Source of the DNA: Actinomycetota bacterium
GTDB taxonomy: Bacteria; Actinomycetota; CADDZG01; JAHWKV01
Length of the DNA stretch: 64,000 nt
Reading direction: 5' to 3'
NCBI GenBank assembly: GCA_019347715.1
Contig: JAHWKU010000001.1
Span: 1 to 64,000, forward strand
The notes under the pieces are model-generated. The model ran no database searches. It worked only from the letters and a program-made list of their open reading frames with translations, and was not told where the DNA came from. Below are positions 1-7,768 of the stretch, in pieces; positions within the stretch are counted from its first letter, which is position 1, and the number at the start of each line of letters is the position of its first letter. A program made the position numbers and the translations under genes.

Positions 1-193
1 CCACGATGCGCATCCACGCTGCGATCGCAGTTGCGACCAAACGGATCGAGCAGACTACCATAACTACCGATAGATAAACGGGATGATTGCCGGTGATCAC
101 TTCCAGCTCCCGCCGAATCCCTCCGAAAGCAAAGCCGGAATACCCTGCCCCCGCGATCGCGGCAGCGATCGCCATCCTCCGAAGAAAAGTCAC
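1..193 (-). CDS. Membrane protein, N-terminal fragment
   Basis: The reading frame runs off the left edge. A GTG at 191-193 overlaps the nuoF stop (GTGTGA), so it is probably translationally coupled; an in-frame ATG at 173-175 is possible but sits directly against a GGAGG. The visible ~64 residues contain two hydrophobic segments separated by a basic stretch (FGGIRRELEV). It occupies the place where nuoG normally follows nuoF, and it is not NuoG. There is a faint resemblance to small AtpI/AtpR-type membrane proteins of ATP synthase operons, but too little is visible to name it. Confidence 0.55.
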   Translation of the reverse strand, partial: MTFLRRMAIAAAIAGAGYSGFAFGGIRRELEVITGNHPVYLSVVMVVCSIRLVATAIAAWMRIV

Positions 194-1506
194 ACAGCCA
201 CCGCTTGATCAACATCCTTGAAGGGGCACCGGGCTTCCTTCACGTGCGCGTCGAACTCGTCACGAAACAGCTCGATGGCCGAACGCAGAGACCACGCTGC
301 CCCATCCCCGAGAGCGCAGAAGGACTGACCCATGGGGGCATACATGGGGCCTGGGGCACTCATGTTGTTGCACACGTCAACGAGGAGATCGATATCTTCG
401 GTTCGCCCTTCCCCGCGCTCGATACGCTCCAGGACTTTCACTCCCCACCAAGTCCCCTCTCTGCACGGCGTGCACTTTCCGCACGACTCATGGTTGAAGA
501 ACCGGGTGGTGTTGTGGGCCATATCGACCATGCACCGTGAGTCGTCCAGAAACACCACCGATCCGCTTCCTAGCATGGTGCGAGCCTTTGCCAAAGTTTC
601 AAATGCCATCGGGATATCCGTCGTGGTCAGCCATGGAGCGCTGGCACCGCCGGGGATCACTGCCTTGAATCCATTTCCGTTGCGCATTCCTCCAGCAGCC
701 TCGAGAAGCTCGCTCATCGGGATGCCGAGTGGAAACTCGTAGTTGCCGGGGTTCTCAACGTCGCCCGAGACGGAGAAGATCTTCACGCCGGGAGACTCTT
801 CGGTCCCCATGGAGCGCCACCACTCGACTCCGTTGTTCAAAATGTGGGGCAGACTCGCCAGCGTCTCAACGTTGTTTACTACGGTCGGCTGGTGATAGAG
901 ACCCTTCACGGCAGGAAAGAATGGGGGGCGCAAACGCGGCTGGCCCCGGAATCCCTCGAGAGATTCCAAAAGCGCGGTCTCCTCGCCGCAGATGTAGGCG
1001 CCCGCGCCGCGGTGAATGTAGACAGGGCAGGAAAAATCGCTTCCTGCGATCTTGCTCCCTGCGAATCCAGCTTCTGTCGCATCGTCGATCGCCTTCTGCA
1101 GACGTCTTGTCCCCAGCGCGAATTCTCCGCGGACATAGATATAGACGGCCTCGGCGCCGATCGCGTAAGCACAGATCAGGGCACCCTCGATGATGGCGTG
1201 CGGATCCCGCTCGGTGATCTCGCGATCTTTGAACGTGCAGGGCTCGCCCTCATCGTCATTGACGACTACATAGCGGGGAAAGACATCGGGCGGCAGAAAG
1301 CCCCACTTGTTGCCGGTTGGAAAACCCGCACCACCGCGTCCGCGCAATCCCGATGACTTGACCATATCCACGATCTCTTCTGGCTTCATCTCGTGGACGG
1401 CCTTTTCGAGTGCCTCGTATCCGCCGGATTCGGTGTAGCGCTCCAGAGTGAAGGAGTCGTCGGGATGATCTCGCCACCTTTTGGTGACCACGGGAGTCTC
1501 GTTCAA
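190..1506 (-). CDS. nuoF: NADH-quinone oxidoreductase subunit F (NADH/FMN-binding)
   Basis: Cytoplasmic peripheral-arm subunit of complex I that oxidises NADH through FMN and passes electrons to cluster N3. Over 438 residues it shows the glycine-rich GRGGAGFPTGNKW segment (about 56-68), the second nucleotide-binding stretch GAGAYICGEETALLESLEG (about 168-186), and the C-terminal Fe-S motif SCGKCTPCREGTWW (about 345-358). Length is normal for the family. The ATG overlaps the nuoE stop by 4 nt (ATGA). It is the last recognisable nuo gene of this operon in the window. Confidence 0.97.
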   Translation of the reverse strand: MNETPVVTKRWRDHPDDSFTLERYTESGGYEALEKAVHEMKPEEIVDMVKSSGLRGRGGAGFPTGNKWGFLPPDVFPRYVVVNDDEGEPCTFKDREITERDPHAIIEGALICAYAIGAEAVYIYVRGEFALGTRRLQKAIDDATEAGFAGSKIAGSDFSCPVYIHRGAGAYICGEETALLESLEGFRGQPRLRPPFFPAVKGLYHQPTVVNNVETLASLPHILNNGVEWWRSMGTEESPGVKIFSVSGDVENPGNYEFPLGIPMSELLEAAGGMRNGNGFKAVIPGGASAPWLTTTDIPMAFETLAKARTMLGSGSVVFLDDSRCMVDMAHNTTRFFNHESCGKCTPCREGTWWGVKVLERIERGEGRTEDIDLLVDVCNNMSAPGPMYAPMGQSFCALGDGAAWSLRSAIELFRDEFDAHVKEARCPFKDVDQAVAV

Positions 1507-2477
1507 TCTTCCGCTCCCCTAGGTCGCACCGGAGGTTCCCCGTCTTCGGTTTCCTCTGCAGTCTCCTCATCGTCGGGCGGCGTCGGCCCCGGCCCGGGCC
1601 CCTCGTCGGGCATCTCGTACAGACGATCCGGCGCAGGCGGCTTGCGGTGACCGCGTCTTTCCTCTGGACTCTTGAGGAGCTCCTCTTCGTCGGAAGAAAG
1701 CTGGATTGTTTCCACCCACAGAGGCTCCTCGAAATATGGCAACGCGTCTGGGATAGGGCCGGTGTCGACGGGTTGCGCCTGACTGATCGCTACCTCGTCG
1801 GCCTCGTAAGAAGGCGGTTGAGTAACGGGGCCAACGGGATCCACGATGACTTCCTCGGTCGCTTGTGAGACTTCTTCGGAAAAGCGCCCCTCCGCGTCGG
1901 AGATCGGCTCCGCCAGTCGGCGCTCGCGTTCGCCCGGAAGAGGAGCCTCGAGGGGCTCATCCAGCTCCGCCTCTGAAGGGAGCGTCCCCGGTTCGGTTTT
2001 GAACCGCCCGGAGGAGATCGCGTCTATCACTTCTATCGCTCCCTCTGGAGTCAGGGGGCCAACCATCTCGTCGTAATCAATCTGGATCATCGGAGCAATC
2101 TCGCAATGCGCGAGACACTCAGCGCGCTCGAGATGGAACTCTCCATCAGCAGTGCTCTGCCCGGGTGAGACCTTCAATCGATCCTCCAACGCCGAGATCA
2201 CTCCCTCGGCCCCCGCAATCGCGCACGCCAGTGTGTGACAGACGCTTACCACGGTGCGGCCCTTCGGCTTCATATGCAGCATGTGGTAGAAGCTCGCCAC
2301 TCCCGTCACATCGGCGGTGGATAGCCCGAGGATGTCGGCAATCTCCTCTATAGCCCTTGGCGTCACGTAACCGTCGCGCTCTTGAGCAAGGTGGAGAAGT
2401 GGAAGCATCGCGCTCCTTCCCCGGCCCGGGGGGTAGCGTTCAACGATCGTCTCGGCGCGCTCTCGCAGATCGATCAA
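1503..2477 (-). CDS. nuoE: NADH-quinone oxidoreductase subunit E with long acidic C-terminal extension
   Basis: Thioredoxin-like [2Fe-2S] subunit (cluster N1a) of complex I. Cluster ligands are Cys80 and Cys85 (SVCHTLAC) and Cys121 and Cys125 (ECLAHC). The fold ends near residue 160, as in ordinary NuoE, but the protein continues to 324 residues with a Pro/Glu-rich, probably disordered tail. The start is TTG at 2475-2477, preceded by AAAGGAA at about 7 nt, 16 nt after nuoD. The role of the tail is unknown. Confidence 0.94.
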   Translation of the reverse strand: MIDLRERAETIVERYPPGRGRSAMLPLLHLAQERDGYVTPRAIEEIADILGLSTADVTGVASFYHMLHMKPKGRTVVSVCHTLACAIAGAEGVISALEDRLKVSPGQSTADGEFHLERAECLAHCEIAPMIQIDYDEMVGPLTPEGAIEVIDAISSGRFKTEPGTLPSEAELDEPLEAPLPGERERRLAEPISDAEGRFSEEVSQATEEVIVDPVGPVTQPPSYEADEVAISQAQPVDTGPIPDALPYFEEPLWVETIQLSSDEEELLKSPEERRGHRKPPAPDRLYEMPDEGPGPGPTPPDDEETAEETEDGEPPVRPRGAED

Positions 2478-2493
2478 CTCGAGTTCCTTTCCG

Positions 2494-3726
2494 TCACCGG
2501 TCGACTCCTCCCATTACCGGATCGGACGACGCGATCGTGGCAACCGTGTCGGCGACGAGCGTGTCCTTCATCATCGGGGGGAGGCACTGAAGATTCACAA
2601 ACGAGGGATCTCTCATATGAACGCGGTATGGGTTCGACCCGCCATCGCTTACGACGTAGCACCCTAGCTCGCCGCGGGGAGATTCCACGGAAGCGTAAGT
2701 TTCACCAGCAGGGACGTTATAGCCCTGAGTGACAAGCTTGAAGTGATGAATCACAGCTTCCATCGAGCGAGTCAGTTCTTTTCGAGGTGGGGGCGTAACT
2801 TTGGGATCCATGTTCTTGAAATCCCCCTTGGGCATGGAATCGAAAACCTGCTTCACGATGTCGAGCGATTGCCGCATCTCTTCGAGACGCACTAGATAGC
2901 GTGCGAAGACATCGCCTTCGGTGCGGGTGGGCACTTCGAATTCGTACTGTTCGATTCCCGAATACGGAAACGCCTTTCGAATATCCCACTCGAGACCCGC
3001 GGCCCTGAGGATGGGTCCAGTTGCGCCGAGCGCCATGGCATCTTCCTTGGTGATAACTCCAACTCCCTGCGTGCGCTGCTTCCAAATGGGGTTGTCTGTG
3101 AGGAGGTCTTCATACTCCTTCAGCTTGAAAGGGAAGATGTCCATGAAGTCCAACACCGGCGTTTGCCATCCGTCCGGAAGGTCCTGCCAGACTCCTCCCG
3201 GAACGATGTAGTTGTGGTTCATCCGAAGTCCCGTGACCATCTCGAAGAAGTCGATGAGCAGTTCCCTCTCGCGAAAGCCGTAGAGCATCATCGAAATCGC
3301 TCCCATATCCATGCCCTGAGTGGCAAGCCAGACGAGATGGGATGAGATTCGGTTGAGTTCGGTCATGAGGATCCGGATAGCCTGGCCGCGGGCAGGGACC
3401 TCTATTCCCAAAAGCCTCTCCACGGCGATCGAATACACCAGCTCGTTGTGAAACGGCGCGAGATAGTCCATGCGCGTGACTATCGTCACGGCTTGCCTGA
3501 AGTTTTGGTCCTCACACTCCTTTTCCATGCCCGTGTGGAGATAGCCGATGACCGGCTTGGCCTCCCGAACGATCTCCCCTTCCAGAGTCAGGATCAGACG
3601 AAGGACGCCATGGGTGGACGGATGCTGGGGACCCATGTTGATGGTCATCAGCTCGGAGTCTTCGTCGAAGTCCTCGATATAGGCGCCGTGGCCTTGCTCC
3701 TCGAACCTCTCCACAATCTCGGTCAT
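2494..3726 (-). CDS. nuoD: NADH-quinone oxidoreductase subunit D
   Basis: 49-kDa-type subunit of complex I, lining the quinone pocket with NuoB. The 410-residue protein carries the family landmarks NMGPQHPSTHGVLR, GYLHTGMEK and the C-terminal SPRGELGCYVVSDGG and DPVMGGVDR. The frame is open further upstream, but ATG at 3724-3726 (MTEIVERF) overlaps the nuoC stop as TGATG and gives the normal length. The second gene of each overlapping pair is probably translated by coupling, since no clear ribosome-binding site is visible here. Confidence 0.96.
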   Translation of the reverse strand: MTEIVERFEEQGHGAYIEDFDEDSELMTINMGPQHPSTHGVLRLILTLEGEIVREAKPVIGYLHTGMEKECEDQNFRQAVTIVTRMDYLAPFHNELVYSIAVERLLGIEVPARGQAIRILMTELNRISSHLVWLATQGMDMGAISMMLYGFRERELLIDFFEMVTGLRMNHNYIVPGGVWQDLPDGWQTPVLDFMDIFPFKLKEYEDLLTDNPIWKQRTQGVGVITKEDAMALGATGPILRAAGLEWDIRKAFPYSGIEQYEFEVPTRTEGDVFARYLVRLEEMRQSLDIVKQVFDSMPKGDFKNMDPKVTPPPRKELTRSMEAVIHHFKLVTQGYNVPAGETYASVESPRGELGCYVVSDGGSNPYRVHMRDPSFVNLQCLPPMMKDTLVADTVATIASSDPVMGGVDR

Positions 3727-4217
3727 CAGGAGTATCCGGGACTCAGATGCTTGTACTCGACCGGCACTTTCCCAACCGCGTAGTCCTTGCGAAGCGGATA
3801 ACCCTCCCACTCGTCCGGCATCAGGATCCTGCTCAGATCCGGGTGACCTTCGAAGACGATCCCGAACATGTCGAAAGCCTCTCGTTCCATCCAGTCCGCG
3901 GTGGGCCAGATGTCTGTGACGCTCTTGATCTTCGGGGGCTCACCGTCGGCAATCGGAACCTGAACTCTCATCCGTCTTGGATTCTCGAGATCCGTGAGGT
4001 TGTAGACGACTTCGAACCGGGCGTCCTGTCTGCCCAGATAATCAACTCCGCAAAGATCGGACAGGAATGTAAAGCCGGTCTCGGTCGCAAACCACTTCGC
4101 GACCGCAGGCCATTTGGAGCCGTCAATGACCGCCCACGGCTCCCCGCCTGCACCGGAGGAAGACAAGACCGCGTCGTCGAATTTCTTTTGCAGCATCTCG
4201 ATGATCTCTTCGGGCAT
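3726..4217 (-). CDS. nuoC: NADH-quinone oxidoreductase subunit C
   Basis: 30-kDa-type subunit of complex I, a structural partner of NuoD. The 163-residue product ends with the family signature: DWMEREAFDMFGIVFEGHP followed by DEWEGYPLRKDY. The start ATG at 4215-4217 (MPEEIIEML) overlaps the nuoB stop as TGATG. The longer open frame upstream lies inside nuoB in another frame and has no family similarity. Confidence 0.96.
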   Translation of the reverse strand: MPEEIIEMLQKKFDDAVLSSSGAGGEPWAVIDGSKWPAVAKWFATETGFTFLSDLCGVDYLGRQDARFEVVYNLTDLENPRRMRVQVPIADGEPPKIKSVTDIWPTADWMEREAFDMFGIVFEGHPDLSRILMPDEWEGYPLRKDYAVGKVPVEYKHLSPGYS

Positions 4218-4714
4218 CAGATGGTCACCCGCTTGGAGCCCTGTATACGGGGACGGTACTTTCCGGCGAGGATGTCGTCGTGCAGCCGCATGATCCCGTC
4301 GATCAGCATCTCCGGCCGCGGTGGGCAACCCGGAACGTACATATCGACTGGAACTATCTGATCTACTCCCTGCACTAGCGCGTAATTGTTGAAGACGCCT
4401 CCACAGGAAGCGCAAGCTCCCATAGATATGACCCACTTGGGATCGGGCATCTGGTCGTAGATCTGACGCAGCACCGGGGCCATCTTTTGTGAGACCCGGC
4501 CTGCGACGATCATCAGGTCGGCCTGGCGGGGCGACGCGCGAAAGACTTCCATCCCGAACCGAGACAGATCGAAGCGCGAGGCGCCGGTGGCCATCATCTC
4601 GATCGCGCAACAAGCGAGACCAAAGGTGGCCGGCCAAAGGCTCGATCTGCGGCTCCAGTCGACGAACTTCTCGAGCGTCCCGAGCACTATCCCGACGCCG
4701 CTCGGTTCAGACAT
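4217..4714 (-). CDS. nuoB: NADH-quinone oxidoreductase subunit B
   Basis: Complex I subunit that holds the terminal [4Fe-4S] cluster N2. Of 165 residues, the expected ligands are Cys35-Cys36 ([10 protein letters not shown]), Cys101 (MGACASCGG) and Cys130 (VPGCPPRPE), all present. The 5' end overlaps nuoA by 8 nt. Confidence 0.97.
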   Translation of the reverse strand: MSEPSGVGIVLGTLEKFVDWSRRSSLWPATFGLACCAIEMMATGASRFDLSRFGMEVFRASPRQADLMIVAGRVSQKMAPVLRQIYDQMPDPKWVISMGACASCGGVFNNYALVQGVDQIVPVDMYVPGCPPRPEMLIDGIMRLHDDILAGKYRPRIQGSKRVTI

Positions 4715-5114
4715 GCGTTACCTCCCCCGCGGCTCGTTCTCCGGTTTCAATCTCTTCCCAGTCGAAGCCCCCCCTGCGCCAGACGTAAACGTAAGCCCCG
4801 AACAGCAGGGCGACGAAAACTGCCATCTCGATGGCGCCGGCGATCCCCAGCCTCCTGAAGACGACCGCCCATGGATAGAGAAAGACCGTCTCGACGTCGA
4901 AGATGATGAAAAGCATCGCGATCACGTAGAAGCGAACCGGCAAGCGTTCGGCTACCGATCCTTCCACCGGAGTGATCCCGCACTCATACGGCGCCAGCTT
5001 GGCCGGGTTGGGATTGTCCGGGCCAAGCAGCCGGGAAAAGACGAGCGACAGAACCCCGAAGATGGTCACGAGGACTGCGAAGAGAAGGATCGGGAAATAG
5101 CTCTCGAGGGTCAC
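4707..5114 (-). CDS. nuoA: NADH-quinone oxidoreductase subunit A
   Basis: Small three-helix membrane subunit of complex I. The 135-residue product has the conserved loop [11 protein letters not shown] between helices 1 and 2 and the [18 protein letters not shown] segment of helix 2. The start overlaps the preceding reductase gene by 4 nt, so complex I expression is tied to that gene. Confidence 0.96.
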   Translation of the reverse strand: MTLESYFPILLFAVLVTIFGVLSLVFSRLLGPDNPNPAKLAPYECGITPVEGSVAERLPVRFYVIAMLFIIFDVETVFLYPWAVVFRRLGIAGAIEMAVFVALLFGAYVYVWRRGGFDWEEIETGERAAGEVTHV

Positions 5115-6490
5115 GCCGCTCCCACTTTCTTTTCTGAAGAAGGGGTGGGGGTAGAAATTTCCGGTTCTGCGAGACGAGGAAGTTCCCGCTCCGCCAGTTT
5201 CATCATGGCTCGAAAACCTCTGTCGCCGAGCTTCCCTCCGTCATCGGCCGCCAGGTTGGCCAGAACCTGGAAGACGAACTCCATGATCGTCTGCGATCTC
5301 ATCCCGACCTGACACAAGGCTCTGAACGCCCGCGGGTTACCGATGATCTTCACGAACTTGCGGCCGATCCGGTAGTAAGAACCGTAGACGTCGTTCAGGG
5401 CCTCACGATATGAGTGCAGCTGAGCGGAGTCGCCTGCTGCCAGCGCATCGACCAAAAGGCCAGACGCCAGCTTCGCCGTCTCCAGTGCATAAGCGATTCC
5501 TTCGCCGTTGAACGGATTGACCATGCCCGCCGCATCCCCGATCACGACGTAGCCTTCGCCGTAAGGCTTCTCGACACTTCCTCCCATCGGAAGCCTTCCG
5601 CTCTGGTATGGCTCGGTCTGTGTCTCGTGAGTTATGCCGTAGCTCTTGGGAAACATGTCGATGAAATCTCGTTGGAGATGGTTCAAGTTGACCGAGCGCC
5701 ACTCCCCAAATGTCGTGAGCAATCCGACACCGACATTCACAGTTCCGTCCCCGACCGGAAAGATCCATCCGTACCCCGGCAGGAGATGGTCGCCCTTTCG
5801 CAATTCGAGCCACGACTCGAAGTAGTCGTCGTCGTGACGATGGCTTCGGTAGTAAGTCCGGATCGCAAGGCCTAGTGGATAGCCTGCGCCCCTTTCGATA
5901 CCGAGTGCCCTTCCGAACGGCGATGAGGCACCGTCGGCAACTACGACGAACGGAGCATGCGCCACTCCTTCATCGACCTTTTGCACTCCTCCACCCTCGG
6001 CCGTGGCTTTCTTTATCCATCTGACTCCAACGACCCGCGATCCATCCATCAATGGTTCGGTTGCCTCTGTCCCAAAGTGATACTGCGCGCCGGCTTCCAT
6101 CGCTGCCGTAGCGATGTCGTTGTCGAGGTCTTTCCTCGGACGGACCAGGCCGTAGCCCGGGAAACCGTCGAGGGCAGGCCAATCGAGATCGAGAGTCTTG
6201 CCTGCTCCAAGGACTCGGAGGCCCTTCACCTTCTGGTACGACTCGAGCTTGGAGCCAAGCCCCAGCTCATCCAGGATCTTGATCGAACGCGGCGTCAGCC
6301 CGTCGCCGCAGGTCTTGGGACGGGGGAACTTCTTCTTCTCGAGGACCGCCACTTTGGCCCCGGACCTCGCCAGGAAATAAGCGGCCGCAGAACCGCCAGG
6401 CCCTGCCCCAACGACGATCACGTCGTGCTCCAATCTGGGGCCTCCTGTCCCGCTGGAAAGAACAGACGCGGACTTTGTGAAAATTTTCAC
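5111..6490 (-). CDS. Geranylgeranyl reductase family flavoprotein (likely menaquinone isoprenyl reductase)
   Basis: FAD-dependent reductase of isoprenoid chains. The Rossmann motif VVGAGPGGSAAAYFL is at about 26-40, CGDGLTPRS at about 61-69, and the second FAD motif GDAAGMVNPFNGEGIAYALE near 320-340; 459 residues is typical. The start is GTG (6488-6490) with AGGA upstream. It overlaps nuoA by 4 nt. In actinobacteria, family members next to nuo reduce a double bond of menaquinone (MenJ-type); that substrate is inferred from context. Archaeal-type lipid reduction is an alternative. Confidence 0.88.
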   Translation of the reverse strand: MKIFTKSASVLSSGTGGPRLEHDVIVVGAGPGGSAAAYFLARSGAKVAVLEKKKFPRPKTCGDGLTPRSIKILDELGLGSKLESYQKVKGLRVLGAGKTLDLDWPALDGFPGYGLVRPRKDLDNDIATAAMEAGAQYHFGTEATEPLMDGSRVVGVRWIKKATAEGGGVQKVDEGVAHAPFVVVADGASSPFGRALGIERGAGYPLGLAIRTYYRSHRHDDDYFESWLELRKGDHLLPGYGWIFPVGDGTVNVGVGLLTTFGEWRSVNLNHLQRDFIDMFPKSYGITHETQTEPYQSGRLPMGGSVEKPYGEGYVVIGDAAGMVNPFNGEGIAYALETAKLASGLLVDALAAGDSAQLHSYREALNDVYGSYYRIGRKFVKIIGNPRAFRALCQVGMRSQTIMEFVFQVLANLAADDGGKLGDRGFRAMMKLAERELPRLAEPEISTPTPSSEKKVGAA

Positions 6491-6544
6491 GAAGTCCTGG
6501 CCTATTGTACTCCCGGCGCTCTACACGCCCAAATGGGTTGCCGG

Positions 6545-7282
6545 CTACTCTGCCTCGCCCGGGCCTGTTTCGGAGCAAACGATGGTTCGGTCCTCGGCGA
6601 TCCGGCAGCCGCTAGCCTGCTCTGACACTCCGGCGCCAGAGAAGACGACGAGATAAATCGCAGCTATGGCAACCAATGCCACGAAGACTGCGATCAACCA
6701 GGAAGCAAGCGGGGCATCGGCCATCTTGATGCCGGCGAGCTCACCCATCTCTTCTGTCTCGAACTCGACCAACTCTCCGATCTCGGGCTCGAACTCTGTT
6801 GGCTTGGGCGGCTCCACGACCGCAGGAGGAGCGACGGTCACCCTCGCCAGCTCGGCGGGGGCATCGGCCTCTCGCTGCACTCCCTCTGGCATCGGGGCCT
6901 CGGCTGCTGCCGGTGCCGGGGCCGCGGCGGCAGGTTTCTCTTCCGACTCGGCTGCGGCCGGTTTCTCTTCCGACTCGGCTGCGGCCGGTTCGGGCTGCTC
7001 TGATGGCTCTGGCGCCTTCTCTTCTGCGGCTTCCGCGGCTTCTGCGGGTTCTTCGGGTTCTTCGGGGGTTGGCGCCGGAGCATCTTCAGCTGCGGGAGCT
7101 CGAGGGCCTCCTTCTTTTTCGAGCTTTGCCTTCCACGCCTCTTGAGGATCTATGGGCAATCCTTGTTGTGCACGAAGTTCAGCCGCCTTGGACCTTCCCT
7201 CGGCCACGCGGGGGTCGGAGCCCTTTTCGAGCTCCTCGGCCAAGACCCGCTCTCTTATCTGTTCAGGTGACTCGTCTGCCAT
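6545..7282 (-). CDS. Single-helix membrane protein with Ala/Pro/Glu linker and shared N-terminal module
   Basis: 245 residues, no known family recognised. Layout: an N-terminal charged helical module (1-53), a long Ala/Pro/Glu linker with a repeated SEEKPAAA unit (about 54-135), one transmembrane helix (about 193-215), and a short tail with two cysteines (GCRIAEDRTIVC). The first ~53 residues match the start of the cytochrome b C-terminal subunit at 18162-19061 at about 34 of 52 positions. It sits 9 nt downstream of the CcoO-like gene and is probably part of the same membrane complex. Confidence 0.75.
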   Translation of the reverse strand: MADESPEQIRERVLAEELEKGSDPRVAEGRSKAAELRAQQGLPIDPQEAWKAKLEKEGGPRAPAAEDAPAPTPEEPEEPAEAAEAAEEKAPEPSEQPEPAAAESEEKPAAAESEEKPAAAAPAPAAAEAPMPEGVQREADAPAELARVTVAPPAVVEPPKPTEFEPEIGELVEFETEEMGELAGIKMADAPLASWLIAVFVALVAIAAIYLVVFSGAGVSEQASGCRIAEDRTIVCSETGPGEAE

Positions 7283-7291
7283 CTACCCGTC

Positions 7292-7768
7292 CTATCCGTC
7301 GCCGCAAGTAAGTGAGGCGAGGTATGCGCTCAGATCTTCGAGCTCGCCCGCCGACAAGTAAGTGAGAGAAGGCATCTTCGAGTATGGCCTCTGCTCGATG
7401 GGCTGCGAAAGGTAGGCGCGGATCGCGCCTGCATCCTGAAAGCGTTCTCCAACGCACGCAAGGTCGGGGCCGATGCGCGCCAACCCGATCACCGACCGGC
7501 TGTCCTTCGAGTATCGATCTGGACGAGTCGCTCGCCCCAGACCTACATCGGCCTTCACGGGCCGCACCTGCTGGGTGTGACAGAACACGCAGCCTTCTCG
7601 GTCGTAGACGGCTTTACCCCTCTCCGTCTCCTCCCCATAGGCGATCGAGTGCCGGGTCACTGCAGTGAGTGCCGGATCGGTCATCGGCAATGCATACGTG
7701 ACGATGAACCCGACAAAGAAGGCGGCTATAGCCCCGGCCGCAACCATTGCGGGCCTGCCGTCTTTCAC
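7292..7768 (-). CDS. CcoO-like membrane-anchored monoheme cytochrome c
   Basis: 158 residues: an N-terminal membrane anchor (about 7-28) and one heme c site, Cys60-Val-Phe-Cys63-His64, in the context REGCVFCHTQQVRP, which resembles subunit II (CcoO/FixO) of cbb3 oxidases. The downstream RIGPDLACVG and YSKMPSL (Met132, probable axial ligand) also follow CcoO. It is shorter than CcoO. It overlaps the CcoN-like gene by 4 nt, and the two probably form one complex. Confidence 0.85.
   Translation of the reverse strand: MKDGRPAMVAAGAIAAFFVGFIVTYALPMTDPALTAVTRHSIAYGEETERGKAVYDREGCVFCHTQQVRPVKADVGLGRATRPDRYSKDSRSVIGLARIGPDLACVGERFQDAGAIRAYLSQPIEQRPYSKMPSLTYLSAGELEDLSAYLASLTCGDG

Noticed and set aside
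6666..7361. Plus-strand Ser/Ala-rich frame opposite 6545-7282
   Set aside because: A mirror of the Ala/Pro/Glu linker; the minus-strand frame has operon context and shared homology with 18162-19061.
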